From Bin87 sp965204395 (lineage in GTDB: Bacteria > Chloroflexota > Dehalococcoidia > Lucifugimonadales > UBA3495): 64,000 nt of DNA. The position numbers and the translations under genes were made by a program. The stretch is from positions 2,480,001 through 2,544,000 of the forward strand of contig OZ241987.1 of NCBI GenBank assembly GCA_965204395.1. Direction: 5' to 3'. Shown here in pieces: positions 47,632 through 56,422 of this stretch. The notes under the pieces were generated by a model, which saw only the letters and a list, made by a program, of their open reading frames with translations, had not been told where the DNA came from and ran no database searches. Positions within the stretch are counted from its first letter, which is position 1. Each line of letters begins with the position of its first letter.

Positions 47632-48441
47632 TCAGTCGTGGACAGACAGAATTTTCGGGCCGTCCTTGGTGATGGCCAGCGTATGTTCAAAATGCGCGGA
47701 CAATGCTCCGTCGGCGGTAACTACCGTCCAATCGTCATCCAGAATCTTGGTGTCCTCCGTGCCCATATTCAGCATTGGTTCGATGCAGATACACATCCCG
47801 GGTCGGAGCAGTACACCTTTGCCTGGTTCACCATAGTTCGGCACCTGAGGATCCTCGTGGAGGAAGCGGCCGATTCCGTGTCCCACGAATTGTCGAACCA
47901 CACCGTAGCCGCGTTCCGTCGCGTATCCTTCCACCGCTGCGCCGATGTCGCCGACCCGGTTGCCCGGTTGGGCGGCCGCGATGCCTTCGTAAAGGCTCGC
48001 CCTGGTGTCATCCAGCAGGCGTTGCGTCGCTTCATCGATTTCCCCGACAGGCACGGAAATCGCCGCGTCGCCGATGAAGCCATCAATGATAGCGCCGCAA
48101 TCCATTTTTATAACGTCGCCTTCTTTAAGGACGCGTTTGCCAGGAATCCCGTGGACGATTTCCTCGTTCACGGATGCACAGATGGTACCGGGGAAACCCT
48201 GGTAGCCCAAAAACGCGGGAACCGCTCCCATGCCCCTGATATTTTTTTCGGCGATGCGATTGAGCTCACCGGTGGTTATGCCCGGTTCGACCGAACTCCT
48301 GAGGAGAGCAAGGGTGGATCCGACGATTGCGCCGGCACGCTCCATGGCTTCCATCTCACGGCGGGACTTGATCGTTATCCCACCAGTGTACGTGGAAGGT
48401 GAATTGGAAGCTGTTTTTCGTTTTTTCTGACGTGTCACCAT
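47632..48441 (-). CDS. Methionine aminopeptidase
   Basis: Map removes initiator methionine from nascent proteins. The 269-residue enzyme has the metal ligands in MDCGAIIDGFIGDAA, GHGIGRFLHEDP and CICIEPML, and ends with FEHTLAITKDG. The N-terminal 20 residues (KKRKTASNSPS) are a basic extension. It follows adk with a 12-base gap. Confidence 0.95.
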   Translation of the reverse strand: MVTRQKKRKTASNSPSTYTGGITIKSRREMEAMERAGAIVGSTLALLRSSVEPGITTGELNRIAEKNIRGMGAVPAFLGYQGFPGTICASVNEEIVHGIPGKRVLKEGDVIKMDCGAIIDGFIGDAAISVPVGEIDEATQRLLDDTRASLYEGIAAAQPGNRVGDIGAAVEGYATERGYGVVRQFVGHGIGRFLHEDPQVPNYGEPGKGVLLRPGMCICIEPMLNMGTEDTKILDDDWTVVTADGALSAHFEHTLAITKDGPKILSVHD

Positions 48442-48453
48442 TATAATTATACC

Positions 48454-49197
48454 TCAAGCGTCAACCCCGAAATCGGGAGTAGTCGTTTTGCCCGTTGCTT
48501 TACTGTCGTCGATTGTAATCGGCAAGTCCAGTGCGGAGAGGATGGAATTGTTGACGGATGCGATCGGCCCATCGCCAGGTATCTCAGTTAAAACGCCGGC
48601 AGTCCGGTAGAAGTCTAGAACCGGAGCGGTTTCTTGATGGTATACGGTCAAGCGGTTGGCTACTGCGTCCGGAGTATCATCATCACGTTGGTAGATCTCG
48701 CCGCCGTCGGCACAGGCGTCGCAACGCAGTGGAGGATCCCCGGATATTTTGTTTCGAGTAAATGGTTTTTGGCAAATGCGGCAGATGTAGCGGTTGCTGA
48801 GCCGGCTAATCAGTTCGTCGTCGGGCACGGTGATATGCACCACCCCATCAATCTGTTGGTCTTGGCGGTTCAATGCATCGTCTAATGCCTGGGCCTGATT
48901 GGTGTTGCGCGGAAACCCGTCGAGCATGAAGCCGCGCCCTTCCGGTAAAGATACTACACGATCCAACACCATTCCTATGGTCACCTCGTCGGGCACCAGT
49001 GCGCCACGGTTCATGTATCCGCGGGCCAGTTCGCCAAGTTCGGTGCCATTGGACAGATGATGCCGGAACAGGTCTCCTGAGCTGACGTGTTCGAGACCTA
49101 GCTGTTCCTTGAGCAACTGGGCCTGTGTCCCCTTGCCGGCGCCTGGCGGACCAAAAAGGATCAGACGGAGATTCGCTTTGGTTGCCGATGCGGTCAT
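48454..49197 (-). CDS. Adenylate kinase
   Basis: Adk balances AMP, ADP and ATP. The 247-residue protein has the P-loop GPPGAGKGT near 16-24, LDGFPRNTNQAQAL, and a zinc lid with CRICQKPF and CDAC. A C-terminal stretch past residue 225 is not conserved. It overlaps secY by four bases. Confidence 0.95.
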   Translation of the reverse strand: MTASATKANLRLILFGPPGAGKGTQAQLLKEQLGLEHVSSGDLFRHHLSNGTELGELARGYMNRGALVPDEVTIGMVLDRVVSLPEGRGFMLDGFPRNTNQAQALDDALNRQDQQIDGVVHITVPDDELISRLSNRYICRICQKPFTRNKISGDPPLRCDACADGGEIYQRDDDTPDAVANRLTVYHQETAPVLDFYRTAGVLTEIPGDGPIASVNNSILSALDLPITIDDSKATGKTTTPDFGVDA

Positions 49198-50525
49198 CGG
49201 AGGAATCCTTCGTAGTTGCGCATCATCAGCTGGGCTTCCAACTGCCGCAGCGTATCCAATCCGACGCCAACCATGATCAGCAGACTGGTGCTGCTGAGGG
49301 CAATGGCCTCAACGTTAGTTACCAGGGACGCCAGGTACGGGACGATAGCAATAAAGCCAAGGAACAATGCCCCACCCAAAGTAAGGCGTACGATAACCCG
49401 GTTCAGATAGTCTTGCGTGGGCCGGCCCGGACGAATACCAAGGACGAAACCGCCGTTGCGTTGCAGATTTTCGGCGATGTTCTGCTGCTGGAACACGACG
49501 AGGGTGTAGAAGAAAGTGAACGCGACCACCAGGAAAAATGCCAGCACCCAGTAGATGGGGCCGGTAGGGCTGAGCGCAGTCTGCATGTTGCCGGCGACAT
49601 TGCCAATGAACCCGCCGGCGGAGCTCAGGTACTGAGCCACGGTACCGGGCATGATCACGATGGAGAAGGCGAATATCAAGGGAATCATGCCTGCCGAATT
49701 GATCCGCAGCGGTATGTACGTAGAGCCGGATTGCCGGTACATTTGCCCGCCGCGAAATATGCTGCGGCCATATTGCACGGGGATTCGCCGGTGGGCTTCG
49801 TTGAACACCACAATCAACGCGATGATCAATAGGCCGATCAACGCGAAGAAGAATATCCCGATGATGTTGTCCCGGTCCAGGAAGCTCGTGGCCAACAAGC
49901 CAGGGAAGCCAACCACGATACCGGCGAAAATGATCAGCGAAATTCCGTTTCCGATACCGCGTTCAGTGATCAACTCACCGAGCCAGACGAGGAACATGGT
50001 TCCGGCGGTCATGGACAGTACCGCTGCCAGTGTGGGCAGGAACGCATCCCCGGTGAAGCCAACGTTGGTCAGTACATTGGCCTGTTGCAACAGGACCAAC
50101 TGGGCAAAAGCCTGTGCGATGGCGATGGGCACCGTGCCCCAATGAGTCATCCGGTTCATTTTGATGCGCCCGGCTTCGCCCTCCCGGGACATATTCTGTA
50201 GCGATGGGATCACGGGCGTAAGCAACTGCATGATGATGGACGCGGTGATATACGGGAACACGCCCAGCGCGACAATGCTCATGCGACGCAAGGCGCCGCC
50301 CGAAAACAGGTCCAGGAACCCCAACAACTGGTTGTTGCTGAACAGGTTTTCCAGCGCTCCGGCGTCGAGACCGGGGATCGGGATGTGGGCCACCAAGCGG
50401 TAGAGGGCCAGCATGCCCAATGTGAACAGGATTTTTGCCCTGAGATCGGGAACGCTGAAAGCGTCGATCGCGGCCTGGATCAGCCGCGGCCACCGTCCGC
50501 CGCCCTGCACCTCTGACTGGATCAT
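49194..50525 (-). CDS. Protein translocase subunit SecY
   Basis: SecY is the channel of the Sec machinery. The 443-residue protein has ten hydrophobic segments, with GVFPYITASIIMQLLTPVIP and GIGNGISLIIFAGIV, and loop NEAHRRIPVQYGRS. It lies between rplO and adk, the standard spc order. Confidence 0.96.
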   Translation of the reverse strand: MIQSEVQGGGRWPRLIQAAIDAFSVPDLRAKILFTLGMLALYRLVAHIPIPGLDAGALENLFSNNQLLGFLDLFSGGALRRMSIVALGVFPYITASIIMQLLTPVIPSLQNMSREGEAGRIKMNRMTHWGTVPIAIAQAFAQLVLLQQANVLTNVGFTGDAFLPTLAAVLSMTAGTMFLVWLGELITERGIGNGISLIIFAGIVVGFPGLLATSFLDRDNIIGIFFFALIGLLIIALIVVFNEAHRRIPVQYGRSIFRGGQMYRQSGSTYIPLRINSAGMIPLIFAFSIVIMPGTVAQYLSSAGGFIGNVAGNMQTALSPTGPIYWVLAFFLVVAFTFFYTLVVFQQQNIAENLQRNGGFVLGIRPGRPTQDYLNRVIVRLTLGGALFLGFIAIVPYLASLVTNVEAIALSSTSLLIMVGVGLDTLRQLEAQLMMRNYEGFLR

Positions 50526-50564
50526 GCCCGAACCGTCTCGCGCCCGTATAGCCGACTAAAGCTT

Positions 50565-51011
50565 TTAGATCTCTTCAACAGAACCGCCGGCTGCTTCAAT
50601 TTTGGCGCGCGCCGACGCAGTGAATTTATGCGCCACGACGGTGAGGGGCTGTCCCAGTTCGCCGTCTCCCACCACTTTTATGGGCAGATTAGGGCGACGA
50701 ACGATATTCAACCCGTGTAGTAACTCTGGAGTGACCCGGACGCCGGCCTCAAATCGATCCTGAAGGGTGTTCAGATTCACCAACGAGTAATAGGTCTTGT
50801 AGCGATTGTTGAACCCACGTTTCATGGGCAGACCCTTGATGAGGGGCAACTGACCGCCTTCGAATCCAGGCCGCAAACCCTTGCCGGATCGGGATTTCTG
50901 GCCCTTTAAGCCGCGCCCGGCGTAACTCCCCCCACCGGCAGCGTCACCTCGGCCAACCCGCTTGCGGTTGCGACGGGCTCCCTTCGGTGGGGATATTTCG
51001 TGCTCCATCAT
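50565..51011 (-). CDS. 50S ribosomal protein L15
   Basis: L15 is a late-assembly 50S protein. The 148-residue form has GARRNRKRVGRGDAAGGG, GRGLKGQKSRSG and FEGGQLPLIKGLPMKRGFNN in order. It lies between rpmD and secY. Confidence 0.96.
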   Translation of the reverse strand: MMEHEISPPKGARRNRKRVGRGDAAGGGSYAGRGLKGQKSRSGKGLRPGFEGGQLPLIKGLPMKRGFNNRYKTYYSLVNLNTLQDRFEAGVRVTPELLHGLNIVRRPNLPIKVVGDGELGQPLTVVAHKFTASARAKIEAAGGSVEEI

Positions 51012-51063
51012 CGTGTAAACGTTGCTCCAATAAGTACGCGAATTTCCACCGGAAGGACCTTAT

Positions 51064-51246
51064 TCATTCAACCGGTTCCACCACCACCAGGTGCTGGACC
51101 TTTTTCACCATGCCCATGATGGTCGGGCTATCGTGATGCACCACTGAGTGGTTGAGCCGCTTCAGGCCAAGGGACTCCACGATCCGACGCTGGTAGGACG
51201 GTCGGCCGATGCAACTCTTCTTCCAGGTGATTTTGATCTGTGCCAT
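51064..51246 (-). CDS. 50S ribosomal protein L30
   Basis: A 60-residue L30: AQIKITWKKSCIGRP, ESLGLKRLNHSVVHHDSP, and MGMVKKVQHLVVVE. I use the ATG at 51246, four codons into the longer frame. Order rpsE-rpmD-rplO is standard. Confidence 0.94.
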   Translation of the reverse strand: MAQIKITWKKSCIGRPSYQRRIVESLGLKRLNHSVVHHDSPTIMGMVKKVQHLVVVEPVE

Positions 51247-51275
51247 TTTGCTACTCAATCGCTTCGTTGGGCAGA

Positions 51276-52106
51276 TTATTCAGCATCAGTTTCGGACGTC
51301 GATTCCGCCGACGGTGAGACCTCACCATCGGATGGTGTAGCCTCAGCCGGCGCGTCAACTGCTGTGCTGGTCGGCTCGCTCGTTTCAGTTGTCGCCTCCG
51401 TTTCAGCCGCAGGCGGAGCCGCTTCGGCTGTTGGGGCCGGCTCTGCCGCAGTAGTCGCGGGCGCGGCCGGCTCAGATGCTTCAGCGGCTGCGGGTTGCGC
51501 AGATTCTGCGGCGCCGTTGACCTCGGGTCGGTTGAGTCCCAGCCGGTTGGCGCGTTCGGTTTCCGGATCTCTGAGCAAGCTCAACGCTTCCAAAGTGGCT
51601 TGGACGATGTTGATCGGGTTACGAGAACCGAGGGACTTGCCCACCACGTCCTGCACGCCGCCCAATTCGAGCATGGCGCGCATCGCACCAGCCGCAATTA
51701 CTCCGGTTCCCAGAGGCGCCGGTTTGATGATCACGATAGAGGCGCCTTTCCTCACCGAGATTTCGTGAGGAATTGTGCTGCCCTTGATGGGGATGCTGAT
51801 GGTGCTCCGCCGCGCCACCGCCGTACCTTTTCGCACCGCGTCTGGAATGGCCAGGGCTTTGCCCATGCCAGCACCGACGCGCCCTTGGCCGTCGCCGATC
51901 ACCACCAGGGCGTTGAATCGGAGTCTGCGTCCGCCCTTGACCACTTTGGCGATGCGGCGGGTGTGGACGACCCGCTCGTTGAAGCCGCCACTGTCGTCTT
52001 CTCGTTGTCGCTGGTCGCGGTCGCGTCCGCGTCCGCCACGGCCGCCGCGTCGGTCGCCGCCGCCGCGATCGCTACGTTCACCTCTACGGGTTGCTGGTGA
52101 AACCAT
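51276..52106 (-). CDS. 30S ribosomal protein S5 with extended ends
   Basis: S5 takes part in decoding fidelity. The core (about 43-200) has RRIAKVVKGGRRLRFNALV, GDGQGRVGAGMGKA and GSRNPINIVQATLEAL. The N-terminus is a ~40-residue Arg/Gly/Asp-rich stretch, and the C-terminal ~75 residues are an Ala/Glu/Pro/Thr-rich tail. The total of 276 is about 100 residues longer than the usual S5. It is embedded in the normal spc order, so the tails belong to this protein and are not a fusion with another gene. Confidence 0.95.
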   Translation of the reverse strand: MVSPATRRGERSDRGGGDRRGGRGGRGRDRDQRQREDDSGGFNERVVHTRRIAKVVKGGRRLRFNALVVIGDGQGRVGAGMGKALAIPDAVRKGTAVARRSTISIPIKGSTIPHEISVRKGASIVIIKPAPLGTGVIAAGAMRAMLELGGVQDVVGKSLGSRNPINIVQATLEALSLLRDPETERANRLGLNRPEVNGAAESAQPAAAEASEPAAPATTAAEPAPTAEAAPPAAETEATTETSEPTSTAVDAPAEATPSDGEVSPSAESTSETDAE

Positions 52107-52465
52107 CAGAACCTAAGCCCTCCTTCTCGGGCTGCGTCGGCCAGGGCTTTCACCCGTCCATGGAATTGGTAACCGCCGCGGTCGAATACTACCGCAGACA
52201 CCCCGGCGGCGATGGCGCGTTCCGCTACCAACTTGCCCACCGCCACGGAGGCCGCGGTTTTCGGTGTGGCTGCAGCTTGGTCCAACTCGCGGCTCGACGC
52301 TTGGGCAACAGTGTGTCCCCGGGCGTCGTCAATCACCTGGGCATAGATTCCTTTCAAACTGCGAAACACGCACAGCCGAGGGCGTTCAGGCGTCCCAATC
52401 ACTTTGTTCCTTACCCGGCGGTGTCGAACGACACGCAGCTTCCGGGCATCCTTGTCTTTTGGCAT
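52106..52465 (-). CDS. 50S ribosomal protein L18
   Basis: L18 binds 5S rRNA. The 119-residue protein has RHRRVRNKVIGTPERPRL, VFRSLKGIYAQVIDD and VFDRGGYQFHGRVKALADA. It shares one base with the rpsE start. Confidence 0.96.
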   Translation of the reverse strand: MPKDKDARKLRVVRHRRVRNKVIGTPERPRLCVFRSLKGIYAQVIDDARGHTVAQASSRELDQAAATPKTAASVAVGKLVAERAIAAGVSAVVFDRGGYQFHGRVKALADAAREGGLRF

Positions 52466-52506
52466 ATCTTCGTCGCTCTCAAATTCGAACGTTGTCGGAC
52501 TCTGTG

Positions 52507-53121
52507 CTACACGGCGCGGCGCGCGGCGGCCTTGCCGGGCTTCAAACGCAAAGCCTCGTTTTGGTAACGGATTCCCTTTTCCTTGTAGGCGTTTGGAGGC
52601 CGCACTTTGCGTACTTTGGCAGCGAGCTGGCCCACTTTCTGCTTATCGACTCCGGATATATGCACCCGGTTATTGCCTTCCACCGCCATGGTCAGACCTT
52701 CTTCGGGGAAGACGTCCACCGTGTGGCTATACCCGACACTGAGGGTGATACCGTCACCATTCTGCTGCACCCGGTACCCGACCCCCATCAACTCCAACGT
52801 CCTGCTGTAGCCTTCGGTGACTCCGACGACGGCGTTCGCGACGAGTGAGCGAGTAAGACCATGCAACGAGTGATGGAACTTGCGCTCAGTGAGCCGCTCT
52901 ACGATGATCTCATCGCCGTCGACACTGACGTTGACTTCAGGGTGGTACTTTTGGGTAACAGTCCCACGCGGACCGGTAACGATGATGCCGCCGTAAATCA
53001 CCTCTACCGTCACCCCAGACGGGATAGGAATGGGTTGTCGACCGACGCGGGAGAGCGGGCGCTCTGGGGGCGGCACACGCTCGGCGACGCCGGAACTGAT
53101 CATCATTTCATTACCAGACAT
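52507..53121 (-). CDS. 50S ribosomal protein L6
   Basis: L6 lies near the GTPase centre. The 204-residue frame has LSRVGRQPIPIPSGV (normal N-terminus near residue 24), RGTVTQKYHPEV and SHTVDVFPEEGL, ending in NAYKEKGIRY. A 23-residue N-terminal extension precedes the usual start. It begins 11 bases inside the rpsH end. Confidence 0.94.
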   Translation of the reverse strand: MSGNEMMISSGVAERVPPPERPLSRVGRQPIPIPSGVTVEVIYGGIIVTGPRGTVTQKYHPEVNVSVDGDEIIVERLTERKFHHSLHGLTRSLVANAVVGVTEGYSRTLELMGVGYRVQQNGDGITLSVGYSHTVDVFPEEGLTMAVEGNNRVHISGVDKQKVGQLAAKVRKVRPPNAYKEKGIRYQNEALRLKPGKAAARRAV

Positions 53122-53509
53122 AACAGACCAATTCTCCTCCGATTCCCTTCCGCCACGCTTCGTAACCGGTCATCATCCCCTGCGAGGTTGATACGATGGC
53201 GATTCCCAAACCGCCATAGACCCGAGGGATCTCTCCACGTCCGACGTGGACACGAAGACCGGGCTTGCTGATCCGTCTCAATCCCCGGATGGCGTTTTGT
53301 TCGTCATCCTTGTAAAGCAGATGGATGCGCATGGTCGGGAATTTCTGGTTCCTGGCCAGGTCCCAGTCGCGGATGTAACCCTGCGACTTCAAGATGTCGG
53401 CGATCGCCGTCTTGATCTTCGATTGGGGCACCAAAACCGTTTGATGACGCGCGTGGATGGCGTTGCGTATGCGCGTCAGCATATCTGCAACCGGGTCGTT
53501 GATCGGCAT
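53111..53509 (-). CDS. 30S ribosomal protein S8
   Basis: S8 binds 16S rRNA centrally and may regulate the spc operon. The 132-residue protein has NDPVADMLTRIRNAI, ILKSQGYIRDWD, and STSQGMMTGYEAWRKGIGGELVCYVW.. at the end in conserved order. Confidence 0.96.
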   Translation of the reverse strand: MPINDPVADMLTRIRNAIHARHQTVLVPQSKIKTAIADILKSQGYIRDWDLARNQKFPTMRIHLLYKDDEQNAIRGLRRISKPGLRVHVGRGEIPRVYGGLGIAIVSTSQGMMTGYEAWRKGIGGELVCYVW

Positions 53510-53592
53510 CGCGTTAGAGCTCCATCACTTTTTTGCTTTTTCGCCCACGATGCCTGGCGCTACCGGCATCGACTCACTCTTACTGGATTTTG

Positions 53593-53898
53593 TCACAGAC
53601 TCGCTTTTCGGACACCGGGCAACAACCCATCGAGAGCCATTTCTCGGAACGATATTCGCGACAGGCCAAAGTGCCGGATATACCCTCGTGGCCTGCCGGT
53701 CGCGCCATCCCGGTTGCGGATGCGGTTCGGGTTCGCGTCGGGAGGCAACAGGGCCAATTTCTGCCTGGCCTCGAAGCGTTCTCGCATGGGTCTGGAGATG
53801 TCACGGGCCTGAGCGAGCAGTGCGGCCCTTTGCTCTGCGTATTTGGCAACGGTTCGCTTGCGTCGTTCGTTTTTTGCTATGGCTGACTTCTTAGCCAA
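53593..53898 (-). CDS. 30S ribosomal protein S14, long zinc-free type
   Basis: S14 lies in the 30S head. The 101-residue form lacks the CXXC pairs of the short zinc type. It has AIAKNERRKRTVAKYAE, RPRGYIRHFGLSRISFREMA in conserved order. An 83-base gap precedes rpsH. Confidence 0.95.
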   Translation of the reverse strand: MAKKSAIAKNERRKRTVAKYAEQRAALLAQARDISRPMRERFEARQKLALLPPDANPNRIRNRDGATGRPRGYIRHFGLSRISFREMALDGLLPGVRKASL

Positions 53899-53987
53899 AA
53901 TCTGTTCTCCAGTTCGTAGGAAGTTCCGGACGTGCCGTGCGCGTCAGAAAGATACTGGTTTGGCACCAGCGTGATTGACCGTGAGGT

Positions 53988-54647
53988 TTACTGCCGGATG
54001 AATGGCATCCCGAAATGCTCAAGCAATCGGGTCGCCTCAGCGTCGTTGTTGGCGGTGGTTGTGATTGTGACCTGAAGTCCACGCAACCGGTCGATGCTGT
54101 TGTAATCGATTTCAGGAAATACGATCTGCTCACGCAACCCCAGAGAGAAGTTGCCGCGACCGTCGAAGCCGCGTCGGGAGATGCCACGAAAGTCTCGAAT
54201 GCGCGGCAGGGCTGTGATGATCAACCGCTCCAGGAAGTAATACATGCGGTCGCCGCGGAGCGTGACTGCGGTGCCGATCGGGTTTCCTTGTCGGACTTTA
54301 AAGCCCGCGATGGAGCGCCTGGCCCGCGTGATTATTGGTTTTTGTCCCGATATGGTCGTCAGGTCGCGAACCGCGCTTTCCATGGCCCGACCGTTGGTCA
54401 AAGCCTCGCCCAATCCGATATTCAGGTTGATCTTGCTCAACCTGGGCACTTGCATCGGACTTGAATAGCCGAACTCCGATACCATAGCCGGGACGATTTC
54501 ATCCCGAAACCGGATCTTGAAAGTTGGAGGCGGGAGTTCGGTCCCATTGGTACCGTTACTCTCCGCGGACTCCTGCTGACGACGGCGCCGTCCGCCGCCC
54601 TCATTGGTCCGTTCCTGGGTTCCTTCAGTTTGTTGTTGGGTCGTCAT
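53988..54647 (-). CDS. 50S ribosomal protein L5 with N-terminal extension
   Basis: L5 binds 5S rRNA and touches P-site tRNA. The core has RLSKINLNIGLGEA, GQKPIITRARRSIAGFKVR and GRGNFSLGLREQIVFPEI. A ~40-residue Gln/Glu/Asn/Arg-rich N-terminal extension precedes the usual start. I use the ATG at 54647; a GTG three codons earlier overlaps the rplX stop. Confidence 0.94.
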   Translation of the reverse strand: MTTQQQTEGTQERTNEGGGRRRRQQESAESNGTNGTELPPPTFKIRFRDEIVPAMVSEFGYSSPMQVPRLSKINLNIGLGEALTNGRAMESAVRDLTTISGQKPIITRARRSIAGFKVRQGNPIGTAVTLRGDRMYYFLERLIITALPRIRDFRGISRRGFDGRGNFSLGLREQIVFPEIDYNSIDRLRGLQVTITTTANNDAEATRLLEHFGMPFIRQ

Positions 54648-54652
54648 GGCGA

Positions 54653-54925
54653 TCACTCGTCCCGGTTTCGGAACTGGCTACCAGGCTCCGTATAGTTGCT
54701 TTGAATCAATTTGATATTGGAGATGTGGATGGACGATTCCTGCTGGACTCTCCCGCCCTGGCGGATGCCGGGGCGCGGCTTGTAGTGCTTGGTGACGACG
54801 TTCACGCCCTCCACGATGACCCGGTTTTTCTCCGGCACCATCTGGAGCACGCGGCCGGTCTTTCCCTTGTCTTTACCGGCGATCACCACCACATCGTCGC
54901 CGCGGTGAATCTTACTCCTGGGCAT
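54653..54925 (-). CDS. 50S ribosomal protein L24
   Basis: L24 starts 50S assembly. The 90-residue KOW-type protein has HRGDDVVVIAGKDKGKTGRV and VVTKHYKPRPG, then GRVQQESSIHISNIKLI. Start and stop share a base with rplN. Confidence 0.95.
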   Translation of the reverse strand: MPRSKIHRGDDVVVIAGKDKGKTGRVLQMVPEKNRVIVEGVNVVTKHYKPRPGIRQGGRVQQESSIHISNIKLIQSNYTEPGSQFRNRDE

Positions 54926-55293
54926 TACACAACCTCCGGCGCCAGAGACACGATGCGCATGAAACCCTTGTCGCGGAGTTCGCGGGCGACGGGTCCAAAT
55001 ATGCGGGTCCCACGGGGCAACTGGTTGTCGTTGATAAGCACCGCAGCGTTATCGTCGAATTTGATATAAGTCCCGTCAGGCCTGAGCAAAGGGGCTGCCT
55101 GGCGCACGACCACGGCTTTGACTACGGTTCCCTTGCGAACAGGAGAATTGGGTACGGCTTCCCTGACCGTGCACACGATGATGTCGCCAACGGACGCGTA
55201 TTTACGGCGGCTTGAACCAGGGATGTTGATCAACCGGATGCGGCGCGCTCCACTATTGTCCGCCACGTGGAGCCTGGTATAACTCTGGATCAT
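54925..55293 (-). CDS. 50S ribosomal protein L14
   Basis: L14 sits at the intersubunit bridge. The 122-residue form begins MIQSYTRLHVADNSGARRI and has GDIIVCTVREAVPNSPV, RGTRIFGPVARELRD near the end. Confidence 0.96.
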   Translation of the reverse strand: MIQSYTRLHVADNSGARRIRLINIPGSSRRKYASVGDIIVCTVREAVPNSPVRKGTVVKAVVVRQAAPLLRPDGTYIKFDDNAAVLINDNQLPRGTRIFGPVARELRDKGFMRIVSLAPEVV

Positions 55294-55656
55294 TTACGCT
55301 TCCTCGTCGTCTGCGGCATCAATGTCGATGGTTTGGTCAGATTCGCTTTCGGCCGGTTCGATCGCAACGTCGGTCTCGAGATCGATGGGCCGAACGTCGG
55401 CCACCTCACGACGGGCGGTTATCTCCAGCAGGCGCCAGTGCTTGGTGCGGGAGATCGGACGGGTCTCCTGGATCCTTACCGTGTCGCCGATTCGACACTG
55501 GCCTTCCGGGTCATGGACATAGAACCGAGTGACGCGCCGCATCTGTTTGCGGTAAACGCGGTGGCGTTGCTTCCACACGTACTCCACCACAGCCGTCTTG
55601 TCCATTCGGGTGCTGACCACAAACCCCACCCGAATTTTCCGCATAGCTTTTGCCAT
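55294..55656 (-). CDS. 30S ribosomal protein S17 with acidic tail
   Basis: S17 binds 16S rRNA early in assembly. The core of ~85 residues has VGFVVSTRMDKTAVVEY, FYVHDPEGQCRIGDTVRI and ETRPISRTKHWRL. A ~35-residue acidic tail (Asp/Glu-rich) extends beyond the usual end. Confidence 0.94.
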   Translation of the reverse strand: MAKAMRKIRVGFVVSTRMDKTAVVEYVWKQRHRVYRKQMRRVTRFYVHDPEGQCRIGDTVRIQETRPISRTKHWRLLEITARREVADVRPIDLETDVAIEPAESESDQTIDIDAADDEEA

Positions 55657-55702
55657 TGTGAGTTATTCCTTGCAGTTACGTTCCAAACAGAGGGCCGCTA
55701 CC

Positions 55703-55894
55703 CTACTCGACTCCCCGTTCACGCAGGCATGTCAGCATCCGCGCGATGTCTTTGCGCGTTTTGCGCGGCTGGTTGGTATCGGTGAGTTGGTTTGTTGCGT
55801 CGCGAAAACGCAGGTTCATGAGTTCCTGGTAGGACTTATCGAGTTCGTCTCGAATTTGATCGTCGCTGAGCGCCCGTATTTCGTACATTTTCAT
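55703..55894 (-). CDS. 50S ribosomal protein L29
   Basis: L29 sits near the tunnel exit. The 63-residue protein has MKMYEIRALSDDQIRDEL and ELMNLRFRDATNQLT, then KDIARMLTCLRER. It lies between rplP and rpsQ. Confidence 0.95.
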   Translation of the reverse strand: MKMYEIRALSDDQIRDELDKSYQELMNLRFRDATNQLTDTNQPRKTRKDIARMLTCLRERGVE

Positions 55895-55900
55895 CGGGAC

Positions 55901-56347
55901 TTAGCCTCCGGAACCGGAAAGCAGCGAGTTGACACGGTCCCGATACACGATTTTGGTAGGGATCGGCAACTTGTGAGCGGCGCGCTGCAAGGCCTCTTCT
56001 GCCTGGTTCATGGGGACACCGCCGACCTCGAACATAATACGGCCCGGCCTGACAACAGCTACCCAATGGTCGTTAGCCGCTTTCCCGCCGCCCATCCGGA
56101 CCTCGGCGGGCTTTTTGGATACCGGCTTGTCGGGAAAGACGCGGATCCACGTCTTCCCGCCACGTTGGAGATGGCGGGTGATCGCGACACGCGCCGATTC
56201 GATTTGACGAGCGGTAATCCATTCCGGACTCATCGCTTTCAACCCAATTTGGCCGAATTCAACGGTGCTTCCGGTGGTGGCCGCGCCTCGGCGTTTTCCT
56301 CGGCCCATCTTCCGGAATTTGGTCCTCTTGGGTTGCAACATGATCAA
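55901..56347 (-). CDS. 50S ribosomal protein L16
   Basis: L16 contacts the A site and matures the peptidyl transferase centre. The 148-residue protein has LQPKRTKFRKMGRGKRRG, ARQIESARVAITRHLQRGG and VRPGRIMFEVGGV. Confidence 0.96.
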   Translation of the reverse strand: MIMLQPKRTKFRKMGRGKRRGAATTGSTVEFGQIGLKAMSPEWITARQIESARVAITRHLQRGGKTWIRVFPDKPVSKKPAEVRMGGGKAANDHWVAVVRPGRIMFEVGGVPMNQAEEALQRAAHKLPIPTKIVYRDRVNSLLSGSGG

Positions 56348-56422
56348 TGACTCCGTGTTGGTAACGGTCGTGGTTCTGCGCGAGTGGTGAGCCTTTTTGG
56401 ACTACACCCGACGCTGCGCGTG

